DNA from: Steinernema hermaphroditum
Lineage: Eukaryota > Nematoda > Chromadorea > Rhabditida > Steinernematidae
Length of the DNA stretch: 64,000 nt
Reading direction: 5' to 3'
NCBI GenBank assembly: GCA_030435675.1
Contig: CM059624.1
Coordinates: 15,586,769-15,650,768 of the forward strand
Below, in pieces: positions 29,734-40,041 of the stretch. The number at the start of each line of letters is the position of its first letter. The first letter of the stretch is position 1. The translations under genes and the position numbers were made by a program. A model generated the notes under the pieces. That model had not been told where the DNA came from, searched no databases, and saw only the letters and a list, made by a program, of their open reading frames with translations.

Positions 29734-31103
29734 ATGCCCAAGGTGAAGTTCGCCGTGCCTGAGCAGCCGGAATCCGACGTGGAGATGGAGTCTGACGTCG
29801 AGTCCGGAGAAGAAGGTGATGAGGGCGATTCTGATCTCGAGGTGAGACTTTCGAGCTTTTGCCTTTACTGGGCATCAGTTCTCTTTGTGATTAGAGTGGA
29901 CTTGTTGTCTTAGTGAAGCTCGCAGAACTTCTGTACACATAGGCTGCTTTAGAATGCTGACTAAATTAATCACATTTTTCAGTTGCAAGTCGCTCTCCGT
30001 GATGGACTTCTCAAATCGGACAGCCTGAACATCATCGGCGAAGCGAAACGTCCGCCAATCAACAAGAAAACAGAGCTAGAACAGGCGCTCAAGCTGCTTG
30101 AGAAGAAGACGCCATGGATCGAGACCTTGGACGTAACTGTCCCTAACCAAACGCTCACCCAGGATGTGATTAACGACGATTTCGAGCGTGAAGTTAATTT
30201 GTAAGTATTTCTGGTCGTCAGTCTTTATCCTTACTCACAAAACGTTCCCTGCAATTGAGTGAAGTCTACATCAACAGGCGTTAAGTTTCAGGCTACCCTA
30301 GATTTGCTTCAATTTGCTCCGTATTTCCGTGACATCTCTGTCTATTGGTACTGAACAGCTCTGGAGGGAGGTAGTCTAGGTAGCGGTCTTCCTTTCAAAT
30401 GTCTAAAAGCAGAATACGTTCACAGTCTATAGTCTTCCAACACGTTTAAAAACACGTCTCACCAGCCAGCAATTCAGCCTGCACCACGTCTAATTCCGCT
30501 CATTTCCAGCTACAAACAAGCGGTCGAAGCCATGAAGCTTGCGCTGCCCCGTCTGAAGAGCTTAAACGTGCCCATTTTCCGCCCAGCTGACTATTTTGCT
30601 GAGATGGCCAAATCCGACGACCACATGCAGAAGGTGCGCAAGCGTTTAATGGAAGAGAAGGAGATGCGCCAGCGCCAAGAGACCATCCGACGAATCCGCG
30701 AAGAGAAGAAGTACGCTACCAGTGTGCAACGCGAAGTGCTTGCCACCCGTCAAACGGAGAAGAGGAAGCTCGCTGATGCGGTTAAGAAGCACCGCAAGGG
30801 CATGAAAACCCAATTGGAGACGATGCTCAATAACGCTGAACAGATGCTCAAGGACGATGTTCGTGCTAATCTTTTTTCCTGTCTATAACGTCTGTCTATT
30901 TGTAGGAAGTGCCAGAGGCCAGAGGTCCTAAAAAGCATATCGGCGCGGCTCGTGCACAAACCGCTCGTAAGATGAGTCGCTCCATTCGTGACAAGAAGTT
31001 CGGATTCGGCGGTCAGAAGAAGCGTTCCAAGCGAAACGACAAGGACAGTTTCGCCGCATTCGACGCCGGACGGAAAGGAAAGAGAGGAGGAAAGAAGCGC
31101 TAA
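29734..31103 (+). CDS. EBNA1BP2: EBP2-family rRNA-processing protein
   Basis: Nucleolar factor needed for 27S pre-rRNA processing and 60S subunit assembly. Exons 29734-29841, 29983-30200, 30510-30858 and 30906-31103 give 290 residues. An acidic N-terminus (SDVESGEEGDEGDSDLE) is followed by the EBP2 core: FYKQAVEAMKLAL, then VPIFRPADYFAEMAKSD, HMQKVRKRLMEEK and a long basic coiled-coil helix (EEKKYATSVQREVL). The C-terminus is basic (DAGRKGKRGGKKR). These blocks are diagnostic for the family. The third intron begins GTTCGT, a weak donor, but splicing there keeps the frame. The leader suggests SL trans-splicing. Confidence 0.95.
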
Positions 31104-31969
31104 CTGTTATGTTGTTACCTGCACATTGTTATTGTTGGAATGGTTTTCGATTGTTTGTTGTTGATTTTCTCTTTTGCCATGTGATGAAAAATGGTTGCGG
31201 AGGTGGACCAGTCGTCTTCGGATTGGTGCTGTCCGTGGGACTGAGAAACGTACAGCTCTTGGATGGCAGCGCGAGATTGACGGCTTGGACCGCTTGTTTG
31301 TAGCTAACGGTGGGGTGAAATTAGCCTGGTCTATGTCGGTTAGCCTGTTTCTGCTTCAAGTGTTTGTTTAAAACAGCGTTACTTATACCAACTTTGACGT
31401 CAGTCGTCTGGCGTGTCCAGGTGACTGAAATGTAATGAGATTAAAGTGGAGTTTCAAACAATTCAGTCCTCATTTTGAATTCAGCCTATGACTAACTGAA
31501 AGGTCTTTGCTTTTGGTCTTTGCTTCTACTAGGTGTCAAAAACAAAAGTGGAAAAACAAGCCGACCGTTAGTGAGAAAGCAATTATAGAGGCAACAATTG
31601 GTGTGATGATTATCGTAATCACATAAAGAAAAATAAATATTACGTTTAGAATCTTTCACATTGGAATGGAAAAGCACAAAACGAAGAAGTTCTGGATTTA
31701 GGAGATTAGAAGCATATTCAAGGCGATCCCTCCTGGGAGCCGGGTGCTTGACGTGTTGTTACCTAGTTTCGGATGACGATTTTAGTCTTTCGACTTGTTC
31801 TTGACAATAAAACGGATGTATGGTTCCTAAAGAAACTTCCTTAGCTATTGTATCTCTGGCTCATTTCCCACGTTATTCGAAAAACAAGTCAAAGTCAATT
31901 ATCGAAGGTATTTTCGAGGTTTCCTTGAGATAATGAGATAGCTTACACGTTGGGCACGCAGTGATCTTT
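31104..31969. other. EBP2 3' region, no further gene
   Basis: Candidate polyadenylation signals AATAAA occur at about 31632 and 31806. Nothing coding is supported. Confidence 0.4.
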
Positions 31970-32076
31970 TCAAATATTCATCAAAAAAATAACGTTAGTC
32001 ACACAACGATAGCGAATAAGTACGCTTATTTTATTTGACGTAATGCGCACCTGCTTGACGAAACAGAGAAGAAGTA

Positions 32077-32396
32077 TTGTATTCGTCAGCAATCTTACGC
32101 AAAAAAAGAGATGGCTCTCGCCACGAAAATTTGGCGCGCGCATTTCACGCGCCAATCAATTTACAATGGGATATGGTCAAAATCGTAGTAATTCGATCTT
32201 TTCTCGTTTCAGGTACGATTTTGCCGAGTTCCACGAATGGACTGTTGTTCAGCAGGCTCTGCCGCGTCGAATGAGCCCTGGCTCGACTGCCAGCATGCTT
32301 TGCTCGCAGAGTTATTATGTTTTCCGTTAGAACATCACTGACGGCTAAACTTCCCGCTCGAAGTTTTCGTTGCGGCAGCTTTTTTGACGAATACAA
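32077..32396. mobile_element. TA-flanked MITE with 12-bp terminal inverted repeats
   Basis: 320 bp bounded by TTGTATTCGTCA at the left and TGACGAATACAA at the right, flanked by TA on each side (32075-32076, 32397-32398). The other arm of the inverted duplication has the same site with one TA and no insert (AAGAACTAATCAT read on the minus strand near 34705), which proves the insertion. No coding capacity. Tc1/mariner-type by target site. Confidence 0.85.
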
Positions 32397-32634
32397 TAAT
32401 CATTCGAATCCTTGTAACCCAAAAATCGAAAATAATGTTAATTATTTAATTTGTGGGACAGAACGTGATAACATGGCTGGTCGTCCGAAGGAGTGCCTCA
32501 GACTTTGCGTCTGAAAGTGAAAAAGGAATTAAAAACTCACCTTAGAACCTTAATTATAGGCCCTCTGATAGATAAGAAACGAAATAAATTTAATCGAATG
32601 TCATATCACCAGTGTAGGAGAAGTGAACGGTTGC

Positions 32635-32706
32635 GCCGGTTTAGCTCAGTGGCAGAGCGTCTGTCTCGTAAACAGAAGGTCGCAGGTTCAAACCCTGCAA
32701 TCGGCA
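32635..32706 (+). tRNA. tRNA-Thr (anticodon CGT)
   Basis: 72 nt. Acceptor GCCGGTT pairs with AATCGGC, discriminator A. The D-arm is GCTCAGTGGCAGAGC. Anticodon stem TCTGT/ACAGA encloses CTCGTAA with anticodon CGT, and the T-arm is GCAGGTTCAAACCCTGC. A T-rich terminator follows directly. Confidence 0.96.
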
Positions 32707-33267
32707 TTTCTTTTTTTCTTTGTTTCATTGTATTTATCTATAACACTAACTATACAAAAATAGACATGAGTTATATGACATTAATACGATTTCCAGTGCG
32801 GGGACAGTGCATTGAGTCAGTGCGTTCTTCAAGTACAATGGAAGTACCAAAGTTCTTTCTTTCAATTACCAAAGCAGATCAGCTAAGACATGAAAGGAGG
32901 GGCGTTTTTGGAGTTTGTAATCACCAGCACTTTAATCACACACACACCAGAGCCTTTGCTGGACTTTGCGTTCTTTGAAAGTCGTCAATGTATTGCCCAT
33001 AGACTATAACTCAAGTGTTATTCTACATACATGCCCCACTACATTGCCGTAGGCATAGGCAAAGTATAATTCCACCCATTCCTTTATAGTTATCTGACTA
33101 ACGGCTCGCGGAAAGGCGGAGCTTTCACGCAGGCAAACACCTTTTGTGTGTAATATAATTCCCTTGGCAACAAAGCTGTTTTTCCCATTACTAGTTCCAT
33201 TATCCCAAGCGGCTGTTTTCAGTTTCCTCCGTTAATTACTCTCAGTCACTCGCTCTCTCCTATCCTC

Positions 33268-34344
33268 ATGGAGAACGCTACCAGCCCGATGGACAACGTC
33301 ACCCTCTCGTCGGAGTTTATGCCAAACCTCGAAGAGCTCTACGGCCACTTCCTAACACTTAACACTCTCTTCACCCTCATCATCACCTTTCCCACCATGT
33401 ACATAGTCAACGCCAAAACGCTGAGGCACTACGCCAATTGCATTCTCAACATCATCATCTTCAACTTCGCCCTCAACATCTACAGCTCCACTTTCTATCG
33501 TATCGTTCCTCTCTATCCATCGTTCTGCTTCAAAAACAACGGAATCTTACGGTACTTCGCTGCGAATGACACGGCCGCCTACTACAGTATCCTATTCAAC
33601 TTCTCCTGCTACTTCAATATCACCGCCGCTGTCGTGGTGCTCCAGGTGTACCGTTTCCTGCAGATCGTGTGCAAGAAGAGCATCGAAAACATCACCAGAG
33701 CCATCGGGTACTCGTGCGTCGGCATCGTCCACTTCTTCGCCACCGTAATCGCCATTTTGGTGTGTCAGCACACGCGAGCCCCACCGGCGAAGTACCAGGA
33801 GGTCTACAAGGACAACGAGTACTTCCTCAAGGAACTCAAGGACCCTACAGTAATCTGTTTTGAAAAGGAGAATATCTTTTTCTTGAATGTGTCGGTTATC
33901 GGAGTTGTTGGCGTTGTTGTCACCGGGTCCACAATCCTACAGTTCATTTCCATCAGGCATCTAAAACGGAACAGAGAAACCCTCTCCGCGCAGCAGTATG
34001 AGCACCAAAGACGCCTCTCCTTCCACCTCCTAGCCATTGCCCTTGTCCCGATCTGTTTTGGTGGCGCCCCTTTCGAGATAATCTTCATCTCCCTCATGTT
34101 CCACAACTCCTATATGCAGGCAGTCGCCGTTATCAGCTCCTGCGTCGCCCTCCTCCATCTCAACATCTTTTGTATCTTTGTCTTGGCCTTGTTCAAAAGT
34201 TACCGTTTCGCGACGAAAGCCCTTCTTTACAAGATGATGCAGATGAACCCGACGGTTACCGTGAGCACCTCCTCGATTGTACTTGAAGAACGCACTGACT
34301 CAATGCACCGTCCCCGTACTGGAAATCGTATTAATGTTATATAA
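33268..34344 (+). CDS. Intronless Srh/Str-superfamily chemoreceptor
   Basis: 358 residues in one exon. The extracellular N-terminus has two N-glycosylation sites (NAT, NVT). Seven hydrophobic helices follow, including TM2 NIIIFNFALNIY, TM3 FNITAAVVVLQVYRFLQIV and TM6 RRLSFHLLAIALVPICFGG before a short TM7 and a cytoplasmic tail. The layout (EHQRRLS before TM6, FK.Y after TM7) fits nematode Srh/Sri/Str-type receptors. It is probably a chemosensory GPCR in cilia. A TTTTCAG about 40 bp upstream could be a trans-splice acceptor. The last codons (from about 34278) lie inside the inverted duplication that also carries tRNA-Thr, so the tail is shared with a remnant at 32760-32838. Confidence 0.87.
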   Translation: MENATSPMDNVTLSSEFMPNLEELYGHFLTLNTLFTLIITFPTMYIVNAKTLRHYANCILNIIIFNFALNIYSSTFYRIVPLYPSFCFKNNGILRYFAANDTAAYYSILFNFSCYFNITAAVVVLQVYRFLQIVCKKSIENITRAIGYSCVGIVHFFATVIAILVCQHTRAPPAKYQEVYKDNEYFLKELKDPTVICFEKENIFFLNVSVIGVVGVVVTGSTILQFISIRHLKRNRETLSAQQYEHQRRLSFHLLAIALVPICFGGAPFEIIFISLMFHNSYMQAVAVISSCVALLHLNIFCIFVLALFKSYRFATKALLYKMMQMNPTVTVSTSSIVLEERTDSMHRPRTGNRINVI

Positions 34345-34820
34345 CTCATGTCTATTTTTGTACGGTTAGTGTTATAGATAAATACAATGAAACACAGAGA
34401 AAAAGAAATGCCGATTGCAGGGTTTGAACCTGCGACCTTCTGTTTACGAGACAGACGCTCTGCCACTGAGCTAAACCGGCGCAACGATCGGATCCTCCTA
34501 CAGTGATAATATGACATTCAATTAAATTTACAATTTCGATTCCTCTCTAAATTAAGGTACTAAGGTCGATTTTTAATTCCTTTTTCACCTTCAGACGCTA
34601 ACTCTGAGACATTCCTCCAGACAGCCAGACATGTTATCACGTTCTGTCTCGTAAATTAAATAATTAACATTAGTTTCGTTTTCGTCATTACACATTTCGA
34701 GATGATTAGTTCTTTTCTGTTTCGCCAAGCAGGTGTGCTTGACGTAAGCGAAGAAGTTGTATGGGCATGAGGAGCTGTCTTGTTTTTGCAGTGAATATTT
34801 GAAAAGTTCCTAATAACATC
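34278..34820. repeat. Right arm of inverted duplication (tRNA-Thr plus receptor 3' end)
   Basis: Reverse-complement match of 31970-32842 without the MITE. Includes the end of the chemoreceptor, the second tRNA-Thr and about 330 bp beyond it (for example TCACGTTCTGTC and ACCTGCTTGGCGAAACAG read on the minus strand). Confidence 0.85.
34409..34480 (-). tRNA. tRNA-Thr (anticodon CGT), second copy
   Basis: Identical in structure to the tRNA at 32635-32706 and in the opposite orientation: GCCGGTT acceptor, loop CTCGTAA, T-arm GCAGGTTCAAACCCTGC. A T-rich stretch follows on the minus strand. Confidence 0.96.
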
Positions 34821-36188
34821 GCATATTTTCACTTTCTATCAGGCTTGGACGTCACTAATCTCATTAGTTAGATTTTACCTGAAAACAACCGACAAAGTTT
34901 GATATACGAGGGGTTGTTGTCGATGGCTCGAACCATCTGGACGAGGGAGTGTGTTTCTACGGACTTTGTCGCTTATCTCATGACCGTTTGAAAGCGGCCA
35001 AGCACTTACCGATTTGGTGGCTGAAAAATTTGTGGAACAGTGTATTTTATTTGTATTTTATTTTAGTATTTTCTGAGAACTCTCACGGTAGTTCTATGCC
35101 ACATAAACAAGGGGTGTCGTTCCCATCCGACTATGAATCAGATGTCTGCGAAGTGACTGGAACTCTCAAGAAGTGCAAAAATCTCTCTATACAAAAATAC
35201 TTCCTCGAAAAATTTGTACTTAGGATACACCTGGCTCTGCTTCCGGTTTTTCGTTCCGCTGCTTAGATAGACATGCGGGACTGCCTCACGAAGAGGTTGT
35301 GGAATTTAGTTATTCGTGATGATACACAAATGGCGCCAAATTTCGGAAAGTAAATCCTCACGGGCAACTGCTACTAGTAACGTTTAGACCTGCTAATCCT
35401 CAAAGTTTGAGCCCCATCAGCATCTGACATGTTTGAATGGCCTTATGAGGACAGGGACCGACTTTACGAAACCTCAATTAAAGATTTGCTTTGAGGAATC
35501 CCACTTTGTACCATACGGTTCATACAGTATAATGCATTTTTTGCCGCAAACAGACCACTTTCAGACATTTCAATTTCCAGCTGTACAGTTGATTATTGCA
35601 ATCGTAAAGCAGCTGCTGATGACGTAAATGAAACGAAATGTAGGAATTGAGGGCCACATTATTTATTAAATGTCGTCTACAAACCGATTACTCTTTGTTA
35701 TAACACATCAAGTTTGAGTCACTTGAGTCATTTGAGTCACAATGTCCTAACGCGTTATTTTGAAAGCCAAAATGATTCATTGTAAACTGAAACTGCAGAC
35801 GTGCGTAAGAAAATGATTACATTAATGAGTGTGTTTTGCGACTCAGCAAGTCAAGGAGTTTACTTTGTTTAAATTTTGCAGCGCATAATTTACGCCAGAA
35901 AGACGTTTATATGGGCAGATGTAAACTGTGTTTATGAACAACAATAAAGTGCAAAACGAATTAATTAAGTTACGGACAGCATCAAAACAAGCATATGTTT
36001 GTGTGATTCAGAATAAACATAAAGTTCACTTCCTTCAGTTTTTTTGTCAACAGAGGCCACACCAGCGAATTTCTCATTCTGTCTGTGGGAAAAGGAAGCA
36101 GGTAAATGGTTACTTAACTGTAGACATGTGTAGACCTGTAGCGACTGCTACAGTATACAATGAATGTGAGTAGAGCGGCGCTATTTTA
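34821..36188. other. Intergenic, no supported gene
   Basis: No exon chain recognised. Contains three TGAGTCA heptamers in 9-bp phase (35715-35739). Confidence 0.4.
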
Positions 36189-38048
36189 TCAACACATTTT
36201 CATGGCATCTGCCTTCAGCTCCTTATTGTCCAGCCATACACTGCTCCGCGACAAAATCTGCAGAGCGGCAAACGCTGCCAGCAGAAGAGAATTCCCTAGA
36301 ACGTCTCCGATTGACGTTATGAGCGGAATTGCGCTGTGATCGGGGTCGATCCGCATCCGCCAAAGCATACGAACGAGTAGCTGCGTGAAATACAGAAGAA
36401 GCACAATCTAAAAAAAGTAAACAACGCGTGAAAAACTCAAGAATCTGATGAAATACCTGACTAAATGAAGCTAGCAGATATGCTGCTATAAACGGAATGT
36501 TCCACGTTAGTTTCGGTGTTGCCAAGAACAGAATCGAGACGAAAAGTAGTTGCCCGGGAACGGAAGACGTCACCAGAATTTGAGCCGCCCTGGAGTCGGT
36601 ATCTTTGCTGAAGAAGGCTCGAATAGGATTCACATAGGCAAGTAGGTTGTGGCTTGGAAGTGTTCCCATGGGGAAGCGAGACGTGTGCAGCGATGTACTA
36701 ATTCTACTTGCTTGAACGGCACAGCGATTGCCGGCAAGTCCAGCGATGAGCGGAGAGAAGGCTTCAATACCTGGGTAGCGACCCATTCCAGCACCGAGAA
36801 CGAATCCAGAGCCGCTAAAAGCAGTATTGCAAGCATAACTGACATATCAGAAAAAGACATACCAGCAAAAGATGATAGCTATCATCGGTGCCCACCATCC
36901 AAATTTCACAGCGTCAAAATTACTTGCTTCACAGCCCGTTATGAACATCCAAAGTGGACAGAAGAGTAGAACGGTGACCAGCAGACCAAAACTCAAGTAT
37001 TTCGAAGTATTTCCGGAAAATTGCAAGAGAAATGTCCCTACTCCCAACTGAAATCAATTCATGTAGCACGTTATATACATTTCAAAACTTACAAAGGTAC
37101 TAATCGCGACGAAATCTCCAAGAGAAGCGGCAAGCGGCGCTGTTACATTGTCTGGGTTGATCCCGCACAGTCGAGAGAAGTAGACAACCGTTGACATAAT
37201 GCACACCATTATAATGCTGGATATCGAAGCGGAGACAACGGCTGCCGACGTGATAAGGATGACAGCATCGGCATCAAACTAAACCCAACGATGACCGCAA
37301 GCATTAAAGCCCGAACAAACCTTATATTCGATGGCAAATCGCGCTCCAAAGACGGCTACGCAAGCAAAGAGCGATAGTAGAACCGACTGAAGTTGCAGCA
37401 AAGCCGTATTTGTGTAGATTAACTTCCACAATACTTTGTTGTTGTCGATCGCACCCATATTAGCCTGAAAGTAAAAATGAACCAGAAATGATAGACCATG
37501 TCGACGCTACCATCGTAGAAAGACGTGAGGAGAAATTCATTTCCAGGTTTCCTTTAAGTCCGAGAAGCGATGGAAGGAGGACGATGACTTCACAATAAGC
37601 GCGTACAAACTTCCATGTGGTTGCATAGGTTAAAAATACACCGGAACCGATCAGCCCTGCACCGGCGATGAGGAACGGAATGAGCGACTGAAAATATCCA
37701 TTTTTCGGCGATTGAGAAGAACACACTTACCTGTAAAAAGAAAGCACGCATGCTCTCGGGTTCCGCGTCTTTCTCATCAACGCTTGGTTGCTTGAAATCC
37801 ACACTATGATCGATGTGACTCCTATCTGTTGACGGTTCCAGCGACATATCGCTCCTCGTTGCCAGGCTTCGAGGCGTTTCCACTGATGATGACATGTTCC
37901 TTGGTTCTTCACTGAATATGGATTGACATTGACTTCCGCAGTGATCCCACCGATCGATCCGTAGGGGTACAATGGAATGGTCGTTTGCAGCGGTTCCGCG
38001 ATATTGGTCTAGATTTATAGACTGGGAAACCCCCTTATCTGAAAGCAT
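36189..38048 (-). CDS. SLC41-family (MgtE-like) magnesium transporter
   Basis: Divalent-cation (Mg2+) carrier of the plasma or an internal membrane. Exons: 37731-38048, 37511-37687, 37321-37464, 37093-37278, 36863-37047, 36457-36814, 36189-36407. They total 1587 nt and give 528 residues (human SLC41A1 is 513). There are two MgtE repeats. The first has LLGLKGNLEMNFSSRLST and GINPDNVTAPLAASLGD. The second has SPLIAGLAGNRCAVQASRIS and RIDPDHSAIPLITSIGD. These paired signatures are diagnostic. A Ser-rich hydrophilic N-terminus precedes TM1. Introns are mostly 40-50 bp. Possible extra 5' exons exist (38175-38196 and up to an ATG at 38436) and would extend the N-terminus in frame, but this is uncertain. 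Confidence 0.93.
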
Positions 38049-38232
38049 CTGTCTCAGAGACAGTGTATGAAATGGATGAGCGAAGGAACAAACCTGACTG
38101 TTGTGGATCTGGAACCCATCGGGTAGAACAGATCGAATAGTACAAGGGCCAAAGGGAGTTTACCTTCTTGAGCTACTCATTTTCGTCAGTGCTGAGCTCT
38201 TGGCGACCTTTTGTTATCAATTATAAAGCACT

Positions 38233-38436
38233 TCAGAATAGTACCTTCGGTACTTCGAAGAGTGACTGTCTTCGGATGCCTCGGGAATCCAAATCTCCTT
38301 TCAGAATTTCTTGATCAACAAAGCTCCATAATGTAAGGCTGCGGACGGACTCCCGAAGCGAATTGCCTTTGCCACCGCACGCGATCACCGATCCCTTAGC
38401 AAAAGCTGGCTGAACACTTGCTTGTAGATTAAGCAT
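38233..38436 (-). other. Candidate 5' exon of the SLC41 gene
   Basis: A 67-codon frame starts at an ATG nine bases after an AAAATCAG acceptor-like site. It can be joined by GT/AG introns through two short exons to the SLC41 reading frame, using GAG as the acceptor just before 38051. The peptide (ESVRSLTLWSFVDQEILKGD) has no recognised domain. Low confidence. Confidence 0.3.
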
Positions 38437-38677
38437 TTTTCCTTCTGATTTTCGTGTGTTGACAGCTGGGAGTTACTTATTTACATGCGGTTAACTGTAC
38501 TATGTATCTGTTGAACAAATGGCATGCTACTCTAGTCAACAGATGCCATATCTTCCTTGTCGCTATTCACATTGTTCAGAATGGATTCGGAAATCGCGTA
38601 TTTGCTCGTGAATCGTGGTTTTCCTTAAGATCGTTTCTTATATTCACGTTTTCTTGTTTTAGGTAGGTAAACCCGGA
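38437..38677. promoter_or_regulatory. Compact divergent promoter between SLC41 and dohh
   Basis: About 240 bp lie between the most upstream candidate SLC41 ATG and the dohh ATG on the opposite strand. It is likely to contain the start regions of both genes. TGTTTTAG at 38654-38661 is a trans-splice-like acceptor for dohh. No specific factor site is claimed. Confidence 0.35.
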
Positions 38678-39853
38678 ATGTCGACCACTGAGGCTCCTGA
38701 GGGCAATGTCCCCATCAATGTTGAGGACGCCGGTCGCACACTTGCTGACCACAGGTTGGTAAACGGAGCCAAGTAGCAGCGTTTTTATGAGCTTCATTTC
38801 AGCGCCGATATGGCCGATAGGTACCGCTGCCTTTACTTCCTGCGCGGGGGTGACAACGACCAGTGCGTCGAGATTATCGGACGCGCCATGCTTCCTGAGA
38901 CGGACGCTCTTTTGAAGCACGACGAAGCGTATGTCCTTGGTCAGATGGCTCGTGTTTCTGCTATTCCTTTCCTTATCGATGTTCTCACGAATCTCAACGA
39001 TGGTTAGCAGTTGCGTTACACCGATTACAGCATACATCTGCTCATGTTTAGCGCCGATGGTCCGTCACGAGGCTGGCGAAGCTCTTGGTGCCATTGGTTC
39101 TCCCGAACCTCGCGTCGTTGAAACGCTTACGCGCTTTGTGGACGATCCGAATCCTGTTGTCGCTGAAACGTGTATACTTGCCATTCGCCGTATTGGATGG
39201 ATTAATGACAAAAGCAGAGGCGACGACGGATCGCATACTTTCTCTCCATACAATTCTATTGGTATGAGTCAGATTCCCATGGTGACATTCAAGCGGAAGT
39301 TCCAGATCCTACTCCCATCAGCGATGAAATCGACGTGCCAAAGTTGGGAAACATTTTGGTTAATGACGGAAATAACCACGAGCTTTGGGAGCGATATCGC
39401 GCCATGTTCAGCCTCCGTAATATTAACACTGATGACTCGGCTCTGGCTCTTGCACGTGGTGGGTTGAGCCTTTTTCATAACTCCACGTAAAACATCTTTC
39501 TTTTTAGGTCTTCGGTGTGATGACAGCGCGCTTCTCCGCCACGAAGTCGCCTACGTTCTCGGACAGTTGAAGAACCCTGTTACCGTTCCTCACTTGGCTG
39601 ATGGTTTGCGCGATTTGAAGGAGCAGGGTATGGTTCGTCACGAATGCGCCGAGGCCCTGGGCGCCATAGCGACCCCCGAAGCTCAGTCCGTCCTCAAGGA
39701 GTTCCTTAATGACGAAGTCGTAAGTCTGCCGTGATCGTCGTTTCTTCTGACCATTCTTGGTTTCAGGATGTCGTCCGTACGAGCTGTGTGGTTGCACTGG
39801 ATATGGCCGAGTACGAGAATTCCGGTGATTTCCAGTATGCACGATCCAATTGA
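38678..39853 (+). CDS. dohh-1: Deoxyhypusine hydroxylase
   Basis: HEAT-repeat di-iron monooxygenase that makes hypusine on eIF5A in the cytosol. Exons 38678-38754, 38803-39002, 39052-39261, 39306-39458, 39508-39719 and 39767-39853 give 312 residues (human 302). The two halves are symmetric. The linker contains the family motif SIDPTP at the 39261/39306 junction. Of the four His-Glu metal-binding dyads, three are standard ([24 protein letters not shown]). The first reads [10 protein letters not shown], with Asp in place of Glu. Introns are 44-50 bp. The next gene, dap-3, starts 188 bp downstream on the same strand, with a splice-acceptor-like site before it. Confidence 0.96.
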
Positions 39854-40041
39854 ACACATTGTGCATCGGAGTTGTTGATTGTTACTCGTTGTTTGTTATC
39901 AAATACTTCAGTAAAACCGTTGTTGACCCACTCGGCATTTATTTTTCTTGCTCTATTCGTATTATCGTAACAGATATACCGCATATCGTGATATGAGCAT
40001 GATGATCCCAGAATGAATTCTTTCAGGCTGTCCTCCTCGTC

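Larger units (their letters stand above)
31970..32842. repeat. Left arm of inverted duplication (tRNA-Thr plus receptor 3' end)
   Basis: Reverse-complement homology to 34278-34820. It includes the tRNA, its flanks and a copy of the last 25 or so codons of the downstream chemoreceptor (antisense here, 32760-32838). It is interrupted by a MITE at 32077-32396. Left-arm homology stops near ATTGTAC at about 32838. Confidence 0.85.

Noticed and set aside
34949..35266. 105-codon open frame
   Set aside because: No domain, no splice or leader signals, and low-complexity hydrophobic patches; likely chance.
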